A stretch of DNA of 11,463 bases from Thioglobus_A sp964344985 (GTDB lineage: Bacteria > Pseudomonadota > Gammaproteobacteria > PS1 > Pseudothioglobaceae), in the NCBI GenBank assembly GCA_964344985.1, contig CAYFPI010000022.1, positions 1 to 11,463 of the forward strand, written 5' to 3'. The notes beneath the pieces were generated by a model. That model made no database searches. It saw only the letters and a list, made by a program, of their open reading frames with translations, and had not been told where the DNA came from. A program made the position numbers and the translations under genes. Shown piece after piece: positions 1-5,234 of the stretch. Within the stretch, counting starts at the first letter, position 1, and each line of letters starts with the position of its first letter.

Positions 1-229
1 CACAACTAAGAACGTTTCTAGAGCGACTGCTGATGGTAATGCTACAGGTACTGCTTCTGGTGAGGCTTCTGGTAAAGCTGATGCTTACGCTAAAGGTCAA
101 GCTGATGGTTATGCTAAAGCACAAGCTGATGCTTACGCTAAAGGCTACGCAGACGGTAAGGGTAATGCTGCTGTAGACTCACGCGACCAATACTACGCAG
201 CTCCAGTTGTTCCTGCTGCTGCAAAATAA
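1..229 (+). CDS. C-terminal part of a repeat-rich protein, paralogue of the next gene (5' end outside window)
   Basis: An open frame enters from the left edge (first full codon at base 2) and ends at TAA 227-229, giving 75 residues. It is rich in Ala, Gly, Asp, Lys and Tyr, has no cysteine, and contains an 8-residue repeat of the type ADAYAKGQ, ADGYAKAQ, ADAYAKGY (residues 26-49 of the fragment), ending APVVPAAAK. The pattern DAY-x-KG-x-AD-x-Y-x-K-x-Q-x-D recurs in the C-terminal half of the protein encoded at 367-972, so the two are tandem paralogues. The neighbour has a clear signal peptide, so this one is probably exported too, but its N-terminus is not visible. A strong terminator follows within 20 bp. 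By composition and its neighbour, a structural protein of the sulfur-globule type is possible; function is unproven. Confidence 0.75.
   Translation, partial: TTKNVSRATADGNATGTASGEASGKADAYAKGQADGYAKAQADAYAKGYADGKGNAAVDSRDQYYAAPVVPAAAK
77..172 (+). repeat. Tandem 24-bp coding repeat (8-residue ADxYAKxx units)
   Basis: Four consecutive 24-bp units encode ADAYAKGQ, ADGYAKAQ, ADAYAKGY and a degenerate ADGKGNAA. The periodicity lies within the coding frame and gives a regularly spaced Tyr/Lys/Asp surface. Confidence 0.7.
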
Positions 230-248
230 TTAAGTTAACTTAATTAGT

Positions 249-277
249 AAAAGAGGCGTTTATTCGCCTCTTTTTTT
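249..277 (+). terminator. Rho-independent terminator
   Basis: AAGAGGCG (251-258) pairs perfectly with CGCCTCTT (265-272) across a 6-nt loop. Flanking A and T residues can extend the stem to 10 bp, and the right arm runs into a T tract. It lies 20 bp after the stop of the upstream repeat protein gene, so the downstream paralogue needs its own promoter. Confidence 0.9.
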
Positions 278-319
278 CGTCTATTGAAAATATATTATAA
301 AACCATAATATAAATAGTG

Positions 320-325
320 TATAAT
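320..325 (+). promoter_or_regulatory. Candidate -10 box (TATAAT) for the repeat protein gene
   Basis: A perfect TATAAT sits 41 bp upstream of the ATG at 367, in a very AT-rich stretch just after the preceding terminator. No good -35 hexamer is found at 16-18 bp. TTGAAA at 284-289 is too far for this box but could serve an alternative AT-rich -10 near 306-314. Confidence 0.45.
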
Positions 326-366
326 ATACATAATCTAATATTAATTTATATCGGGGAGGTATAGAT

Positions 367-972
367 ATGAAAATTATGTCAAAAACATTAATTACTGCTT
401 TGATATTGTTATCAAGCGTAGCAAATGCTAAGTCATGGATGCCATGGGATAACAATAACAACGGCAATGACAATCTATTTGAATCATGGATGCCGTGGAA
501 TTCATCAAGTTCAAACGCTAATTCTAACTGGGGTCCTTTTGATGGCGGTTCTAACTGGGGCCCTTTTGATGGCGGTTCTAACTGGGGCCCTTTTGATGGC
601 GGTTCTAATTTTGGCCCATTTGATTCTGGATCGAACTGGGGTCCGTTTAGCTCAGACTCTAACTGGGGTCCGTTCAACAACATGAACGACATGGTTAATG
701 AGTCTGACTGGGGTTTTTATTATAATAATAAAAATACCACTTCGAACAAGGGCTACTCAAGAGCTGATGGCAAGTATGCTGCAGAGTTAGAATCTCGTGG
801 TGTGGGTTATTCAGATGCTTATACAAAGGGTAATGCAGATGCTTATTATAAAAGCCAGTTAGATGGCTATGGTAATGCGCGTGGCAATGGTCGTTTTGAA
901 GGCTATGGAAGAAAAGGCTACCTTGGCTATACGCCATTTTCTGGTAACACTTTCCCAGCACCTGCTAATTAA
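367..972 (+). CDS. Secreted Trp/Phe/Asn/Gly/Tyr-rich repeat protein, sulfur-globule-protein-like
   Basis: This 201-residue protein has a clear Sec signal peptide: charged MKIMSK, a hydrophobic core, and probable cleavage after ANA at residue 21. The mature part has two SWMPW motifs (23-27 and 40-44), six 9-residue SNWGPFDGG-type repeats (53-106), an NNMNDM segment, and a Gly/Tyr-rich C-terminal half with DAY-x-KG and DGYG-x-ARGNGRFEGYG elements. There is no cysteine and no catalytic motif. The start is fixed by GGGGAGG at 353-359, seven bases before the ATG. A signal peptide, aromatic/Gly-rich repeats, a WGPF then NMNDM motif order and a Gly-Tyr tail are, as I recall them, the layout of Allochromatium sulfur globule proteins, which coat periplasmic sulfur deposits. 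That assignment is an inference. Alternatives are another extracellular matrix or envelope structural protein. It is a tandem paralogue of the gene ending at 229. Confidence 0.85.
   Translation: MKIMSKTLITALILLSSVANAKSWMPWDNNNNGNDNLFESWMPWNSSSSNANSNWGPFDGGSNWGPFDGGSNWGPFDGGSNFGPFDSGSNWGPFSSDSNWGPFNNMNDMVNESDWGFYYNNKNTTSNKGYSRADGKYAAELESRGVGYSDAYTKGNADAYYKSQLDGYGNARGNGRFEGYGRKGYLGYTPFSGNTFPAPAN
523..684 (+). repeat. Six tandem 27-bp coding repeats (SNWGPFDGG-type)
   Basis: Six in-frame units encode SNWGPFDGG three times, then SNFGPFDSG, SNWGPFSSD and SNWGPFNNM. Units 2 and 3 are nearly identical at the DNA level and unit 1 differs from them by one base (GGTCCT versus GGCCCT), while units 4-6 have diverged. 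This indicates recent duplication at the 5' end of the array. Confidence 0.9.
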
Positions 973-1014
973 AAAAAGTTTCTAAAATATCTACCTTTTA
1001 GCTAAATACATCAT

Positions 1015-1020
1015 TATAAT
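1015..1020 (+). promoter_or_regulatory. Candidate -10 box (TATAAT) of the tRNA-Asn gene
   Basis: A consensus TATAAT lies 10 bp before the tRNA 5' end, placing a start site about 4 nt upstream of the mature end. No convincing -35 hexamer is seen. Confidence 0.4.
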
Positions 1021-1030
1021 TTAGCCTAAT

Positions 1031-1106
1031 TCCTCGATAGCTCAGTTGGTAGAGCAACGGACTGTTAATCCGTTTGTCGCTGGTTCGAGCCCAGCTCGAG
1101 GAGCCA
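1031..1106 (+). tRNA. tRNA-Asn (anticodon GTT)
   Basis: A 76-nt cloverleaf with acceptor arm TCCTCGA pairing TCGAGGA, D-arm AGCTCAGTTGGTAGAGC, anticodon arm CGGACTGTTAATCCG with GTT at 1064-1066 (positions 34-36), T-arm CTGGTTCGAGCCCAG, discriminator G and genome-encoded CCA. GTT reads the Asn codons AAC and AAU, and the sequence closely matches gammaproteobacterial tRNA-Asn. It has its own downstream terminator and is flanked by unrelated genes, so it appears to be a single-gene transcript. Confidence 0.98.
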
Positions 1107-1113
1107 ATTAAAC

Positions 1114-1145
1114 AAAGGCCTGTATTTATTACAGGTCTTTTTTTT
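1114..1145 (+). terminator. Rho-independent terminator of the tRNA gene
   Basis: AAAGGCCTGT (1114-1123) pairs with ACAGGTCTTT (1131-1140) with one G-T pair, extendable by one A-T, around a 5-7 nt loop. Eight T residues (1138-1145) follow. It lies directly after the encoded CCA. Confidence 0.9.
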
Positions 1146-1205
1146 ACCTAATTAAAATGACACTTATTCAAAGATGTCCAATAGTAAGATCTTAAGCGCT
1201 TACTG

Positions 1206-1211
1206 TATACT
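1206..1211 (+). promoter_or_regulatory. Candidate -10 box (TATACT) of ygiQ
   Basis: TATACT is directly preceded by TG and sits only 8 bp upstream of the ygiQ ATG at 1220, so a transcript from it would have almost no leader. No clear -35 is present, and no Shine-Dalgarno sequence lies between box and start. A 10-bp palindrome, TAAGCGCTTA (1193-1202), lies immediately upstream. Confidence 0.3.
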
Positions 1212-1219
1212 TTGATGTT

Positions 1220-3371
1220 ATGCCTATACAGCCTAAAGGTCTTTACTCTTATCCAAAGTTCTGGCCTTATAAAAAAGGACTTGTTCCTGCGCCACTACTG
1301 CCCATGTCTCGCAAAGAGATGGATGTATTAGGGTGGGATAGTTGCGATATTATTATNNNNNNNNNNTATCGTAACAGGTGATGCTTATGTAGACCATCCT
1401 AGCTTCGGTATGGCAATTATTGGTCGCTTGTTAGAGTCTCAAGGATTTCGTGTTGGAATTATCTCTCAACCTGATTGGCGCTCTGCAGATGATTTTAGAC
1501 AATTAGGTAAGCCGAATTTGTTTTTTGCAATTACCTCAGGCAATATGGATTCAATGGTGCATCATTACAGAGCTGAGAAGAGTCCTCGCTCTGACGATGT
1601 ATACACAGCAGGGGGTGTTGCTGGAAAAAGACCTGATCGTGCCACTACCGTTTACACACAACGCGCAAAAGAGGCTTATAAGGGTATTCCAGTGATTATT
1701 GGTGGTATTGAGGCTAGCTTAAGGCGTATTGCGCAATATGATCATTGGTCACAAACCATTCGTCGTTCTGTTTTGCCTGATTCTAAAGCAGATTTGTTAA
1801 TCTTTGGTAATGCGGAACGCGCTGTGGTTGAGGTGGCACACCGAGTTGCTGCAGGTGAAAATATTAAAGATATTACTGATATTCGTGGTACGGCCTTTAT
1901 GCAAAAAGGTATTCCTAAAGGCTGGACAGTGCTAGATTCAAGCAGTATTGACACTGATAAAAGTTTAATCCATCCACGGGCAGATCCTTATGTAGATACA
2001 TCTGCTAAAGATGAACAGGGATGTATTGATAAAAATAATCTCAATTATGGAGCGGATCAAGTTATTAATTTTGATCATCGGACCAAGGGCTTAAAGCGAG
2101 AAAAAACCGTTATTCGTCTCCCATCTTTTGAGCAGGTAAAAAAAGATCGTTATTTGTACGCGCATACATCTCGAGTTTTTCATCTAGAGACCAATCCAGG
2201 TAATGCTAGAGCTTTAGTGCAGTGCCATGGTGAGCGTGATGTTTGGCTAAACCCGCCGCCAATTCCTTTGTCAATGAGTGAGTTTGATAGTGTGTTTGAA
2301 CTGCCTTATACGCGTAAGCCACATCCTGCTTATGGCAAGTTAAGAATTCCTGCCTATGACATGATTCGTTTTTCAATTAATATTATGCGTGGTTGTTTTG
2401 GTGGTTGTACTTTCTGCTCTATCACTGAACACGAAGGGCGAATTATTCAGAGTCGTTCTGAAGATTCTGTAATTAGTGAGATTGAAACGATCCGTGATAG
2501 CATTGATGACTTTAAAGGCAACATTTCTGATCTTGGTGGGCCAACCGCCAATATGTACCGACTTCAGTGCAAGGATGAAAAAATTGAAGCTGCTTGCAGG
2601 CGTCTAAGCTGTGTTTATCCAGATATTTGTTCAAACATGGGTACGGATCACAAGCCACTAACTAAATTGTATCAACGAGCACGTAATTTAGAGGGGATTA
2701 AGCGTATCTTTATTGCTTCAGGTCTTAGATATGATCTTGCAGTACGTGATCCAGAATACATTAAAGAATTAGTAACTCATCACGTAGGAGGGCGTTTAAA
2801 AATCGCACCTGAGCATACAGAAGACAATACTTTGTCAAAAATGATGAAGCCAGGTATTGGCTCTTATTACAAGTTTAAAAAGCTATTTGAACGCTATTCC
2901 AAACAGGCTGGAAAACAGCAGTATTTGATTCCTTATTTTATTTCATCACATCCTGGAACGAGTGATAAGGATATGTTGAATTTGGCGATCTGGCTAAAAC
3001 GTAATGATTTTAAGCCTGATCAAGTTCAGGCTTTTATTCCCACGCCAATGGCAATAGCATCCGCTATGTATCATAGCGAGTTAAACCCACTTAAAAAAAT
3101 TACCCGACAATCAGAAGCAGTAAAGACTCCGAGAAATGCCCAGCAACGTAAACTGCACAAAGCTTTTTTGCGCTACCACGATCCTAAAAATTGGGATATT
3201 TTGCGACAGGCGTTAAAGCGAATGGGGCGTAGTGATTTAATTGGTAATAAAGAAGGGTGTCTAGTGCCTTATTCTAAATCTGTAAGTAAACCAAAGTCAC
3301 ACTACCCAAAAAAAGGCCGCAATGATTTTCATCATCGAATATCTGCAAAAAAGACTAGAAAAAGACCTTAA
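1220..3371 (+). CDS. ygiQ: YgiQ family radical SAM protein (UPF0313), frame interrupted by an assembly gap
   Basis: The product matches E. coli YgiQ along its length. The radical SAM cluster motif CFGGCTFC (CxxxCxxC, codons at 2394, 2406 and 2415) would bind a 4Fe-4S cluster. It follows an N-terminal UPF0313 domain (GDAYVDHPSFG, GGIEASLRR) and precedes conserved blocks such as SDLGGPTANMY, SCVYPDIC and KIAPEHTE. The N-terminus starts at ATG 1220 (MPIQPKGLYSYPKFW) and reads to DSCDII before ten Ns at 1357-1366; the frame then resumes at IVTGDAYVD. Read literally, the Ns shift the frame and only 653 residues from an internal Met at 1410 remain. Collapsing the gap with a duplicated TAT gives 712 residues (E. 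coli is about 739). The reaction catalysed by YgiQ is not established. A downstream toxin-antitoxin pair has its own promoter. Confidence 0.93.
1357..1366. other. Assembly gap (10 N) inside ygiQ
   Basis: Ten unknown bases split the ygiQ frame. The left flank ends GATATTATTAT and the right flank begins TATCGTAACA. Merging them through the shared TAT gives codons for D-I-I-I-V-T, the same spacing as the family's D-I-I-L-V-T, so the Ns are probably a scaffolding placeholder rather than missing sequence. Confidence 0.9.
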
Positions 3372-3380
3372 CTGTTTGGT

Positions 3381-3409
3381 TTGACTTTGTATTCAATATT
3401 AATTAAAAT
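3381..3409 (+). promoter_or_regulatory. Promoter of the parD/parE-type operon
   Basis: TTGACT (3381-3386) and TAAAAT (3404-3409) are separated by exactly 17 bp and lie 30 bp upstream of the antitoxin ATG. AGGAG at 3427-3431 provides the ribosome binding site, seven bases before the ATG. Confidence 0.75.
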
Positions 3410-3418
3410 GAATACAAA
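3386..3418. promoter_or_regulatory. Inverted-repeat operator overlapping the toxin-antitoxin promoter
   Basis: TTTGTATTCA (3386-3395) and TGAATACAAA (3409-3418) are a perfect 10-bp inverted repeat around a 13-bp AT-rich spacer that overlaps both promoter hexamers. Ribbon-helix-helix antitoxins characteristically bind such sites upstream of their own operon, so this is the likely autoregulatory site. Binding is inferred. Confidence 0.7.
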
Positions 3419-3438
3419 ATATAACCAGGAGTTTTTAT

Positions 3439-3687
3439 ATGTCTCAAACTACGATGACTGTCAGACTAAGTGGCGAATTGAGTGATTTTGTTGCTAATAA
3501 TGTTGATGCTAATGGGTCTTATGAAAATATCAGCGAATATGTGCGAAGCTTGATTCGAAGCGATAAGGAGCGATTTGAAAAAGAATCTTTTGAAAGGCTT
3601 AAAGCTGAATTAACATTGGCTTTTTCTGTGCCAGACTCTTCTTATTCTGAGCTAAGTGCGCAAGATATTTTTGATAGAAATATCTAG
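3439..3687 (+). CDS. ParD-type ribbon-helix-helix antitoxin
   Basis: An 82-residue protein with a short N-terminal beta strand (TTMTVRLSGEL) and two predicted helices ending ENISEYVRSLIRSDKE, the ribbon-helix-helix fold of CopG/ParD DNA-binding antitoxins. The residue-50 to 82 tail is acidic and probably disordered until it wraps the toxin. In this family the antitoxin neutralises its partner and represses the shared promoter as a dimer, with toxin as co-repressor. The ATG at 3439 has AGGAG seven bases upstream, and the toxin gene begins 9 bp after the stop. The antitoxin-first order and the operator upstream are typical of type II systems. The closest family by eye is ParD, though the exact subfamily is not resolved. 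Confidence 0.88.
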   Translation: MSQTTMTVRLSGELSDFVANNVDANGSYENISEYVRSLIRSDKERFEKESFERLKAELTLAFSVPDSSYSELSAQDIFDRNI

Positions 3688-3696
3688 ACAATATTT

Positions 3697-3996
3697 ATGG
3701 CTATCGTACAAAAATCAGCATCATTGAAAATAGATGAGATATATCGATATACAGTAAAAAACTGGGGAGAAGTGCAAGCTAAAAGTTATATCAGTGGTTT
3801 ATTTGAAGCTTTTAATAATATCGACAGTAATTTAGTTGTGTCTTATTCAATACCTGCAGATTTTGGTATTAATGGATTTTATTTTAGATACGAAAAGCAC
3901 TACGTTTACTGGAAGTACTTAGTTAATGGTGATATTGGTATTGTTACTATTTTGCATGAGCGCATGCATAAAATTAAACAGTTTAATCAAAAATAA
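3697..3996 (+). CDS. RelE/ParE superfamily toxin
   Basis: A 99-residue protein with the ParE-like layout: an N-terminal helical hairpin (IDEIYRYTVKNWGEVQAKSY, about residues 12-31), then a beta sheet ending in VTILHERMH (about 83-91), the conserved C-terminal strand of ParE toxins. FYFRYEKHYVYW and GDIGIVTIL are further family blocks. ParE toxins inhibit DNA gyrase, whereas RelE relatives cleave mRNA on the ribosome. The ParD partner and the HERMH ending favour the ParE branch, but the target is not determined by sequence alone. No Shine-Dalgarno is visible before the ATG; the 9-bp gap from the antitoxin stop suggests translational coupling, which would keep toxin output below antitoxin. The frame is intact and ends 3 bp from the convergent aminotransferase gene. 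Confidence 0.88.
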   Translation: MAIVQKSASLKIDEIYRYTVKNWGEVQAKSYISGLFEAFNNIDSNLVVSYSIPADFGINGFYFRYEKHYVYWKYLVNGDIGIVTILHERMHKIKQFNQK

Positions 3997-3999
3997 TAT

Positions 4000-5175
4000 C
4001 TATACTTCAGCTAGTTTTTCAACAGCAAGTTTTATATTATCCATACTGGTTGCAAATGAAAAACGTACATAACCAGGTGCACCAAATGCTGAACCAGGCA
4101 CTAAAGCAATATTAAGTTTTTCTAAGCAATAGGTTGATAGTTCGACATCATCTTTCAACCCTAGTCGATTAATCAAACCTTCTACTCTTGGGAATGAATA
4201 AAAAGCGCCATGAGATTTTGGACATTCAACGCCATTAATAGCATTAAGTCTATCCACAATGAAGTTATGACGCTGTTCAAAAGCATCAACCATGGTGTTA
4301 ATAATACTTTGATCTCCAGTAAGTGCCTCTAGTGCGGCAGCTTGTGCAATAGAGCAGGGGTTGGATGTAGATTGCCCTTGAATCTTTTTCATGGCTTTAA
4401 TAATCGATTCTGGACCTGCACTATAGCCAATACGCCAGCCAGTCATAGCGTAGCCTTTAGATACACCGTTTAAAATAATGGTACGATCTTTAAGAGAATT
4501 ATCAGCCATTACAATGTTGATAAAATCGTCATTTCCCCAACGAATATGCTCATAAATATCATCAGTAATAATTAAAACGTGAGGGTGATTTTTAAGTACA
4601 TCAGCTAATGCTTGCAATTCTTCTTTTGTGTAAACAGCACCTGTCGGATTTGAAGGGCTATTCATTACTAGTAATTTGGTTTTGCTGGTAATGCTGTTTT
4701 CTAGTTGAGTAGGCGTAATTTTAAAATCTTGCTCTAAACCTGTTTCTACAATAACAGGGGTTGCATCTGCAAGAATAGTCATATCAGGATAACTTACCCA
4801 ATAAGGTGCAGGAATAATCACTTCATCACCTTCATTAAGCACCGCTTGACACAAGTTGTAAAAGACTTGCTTACCACCTGATGACACCATAACTTCAGAG
4901 GCTGTGTAATCTAGATTATTCTCACGTTTGAATTTTTGAATGATTGCATTTTTAAGCTCAGGTGTACCATCAACCGCTGTATAGCGAGTTTGACCATTTT
5001 TAATAGCATTGATACCAGCTTGTTGAACATTTTCTGGCGTATCAAAATCTGGCTCGCCAGAGCCCATAGGTACAATTTGAATACCTTGAGATTTCAACTC
5101 ATTGGCTTTTGCAGTAACAGCAAGAGTGGCAGAAGGTTTTACTTTTTGAACTCTATCGGAAAGAAAGTCTGGCAT
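4000..5175 (-). CDS. aspC: Aspartate-type aminotransferase, class I PLP-dependent
   Basis: A 391-residue fold-type I aminotransferase of the I-gamma aspartate/prephenate type, the usual length. It would move an amino group between aspartate and 2-oxoglutarate in the cytoplasm, using pyridoxal phosphate. Visible residues are NSPSNPTG (172-179), TDDIYE with Asp205 and Tyr208 contacting the cofactor, Lys240 in VSKGYAMTGWR as the Schiff-base lysine, Arg248 for phosphate, and Arg371 in GYVRFSF for the substrate carboxylate. The ATG gives MPDFLSDRVQKVKPS, the expected N-terminus. No clear Shine-Dalgarno or promoter was found in the short divergent region shared with uvrB. The gene ends 3 bp from the ParE-type gene. 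Related enzymes in this group act on aromatic or prephenate substrates, so the exact specificity and the symbol (aspC versus aatA) are uncertain. Confidence 0.9.
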   Translation of the reverse strand: MPDFLSDRVQKVKPSATLAVTAKANELKSQGIQIVPMGSGEPDFDTPENVQQAGINAIKNGQTRYTAVDGTPELKNAIIQKFKRENNLDYTASEVMVSSGGKQVFYNLCQAVLNEGDEVIIPAPYWVSYPDMTILADATPVIVETGLEQDFKITPTQLENSITSKTKLLVMNSPSNPTGAVYTKEELQALADVLKNHPHVLIITDDIYEHIRWGNDDFINIVMADNSLKDRTIILNGVSKGYAMTGWRIGYSAGPESIIKAMKKIQGQSTSNPCSIAQAAALEALTGDQSIINTMVDAFEQRHNFIVDRLNAINGVECPKSHGAFYSFPRVEGLINRLGLKDDVELSTYCLEKLNIALVPGSAFGAPGYVRFSFATSMDNIKLAVEKLAEV

Positions 5176-5234
5176 GATTGCTTATAAAAAATAGATTAAA
5201 ATTGAGTGTTAATGTTAATGAAAAAATACACCAA

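Noticed and set aside
240..692. Minus-strand frame of 150 codons opposite the repeat protein gene
   Set aside because: It is the antisense reading of the 27-bp repeats, lacks a plausible start context, and runs across a terminator and promoter of the plus-strand genes.
425..961. Other frames overlapping the repeat protein gene (plus 425-685, minus 695-961)
   Set aside because: Repeat periodicity keeps alternative frames open; the frame at 367-972 has the signal peptide and ribosome binding site.
982..1001. CTAAAA...TTTTAG hairpin after the repeat protein gene
   Set aside because: The 6-bp AT-rich stem is weak and not followed by a T tract, so it was not called a terminator.
1031..1106. tRNA-Asn as an integration site for a mobile island
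   Set aside because: No integrase and no repeated copy of the tRNA 3' end were seen in the window.
1410..3371. ygiQ beginning at the internal Met at 1410
   Set aside because: That Met is inside a conserved block (HPSFGMAI), and the preceding 59 residues are encoded upstream once the gap is collapsed.
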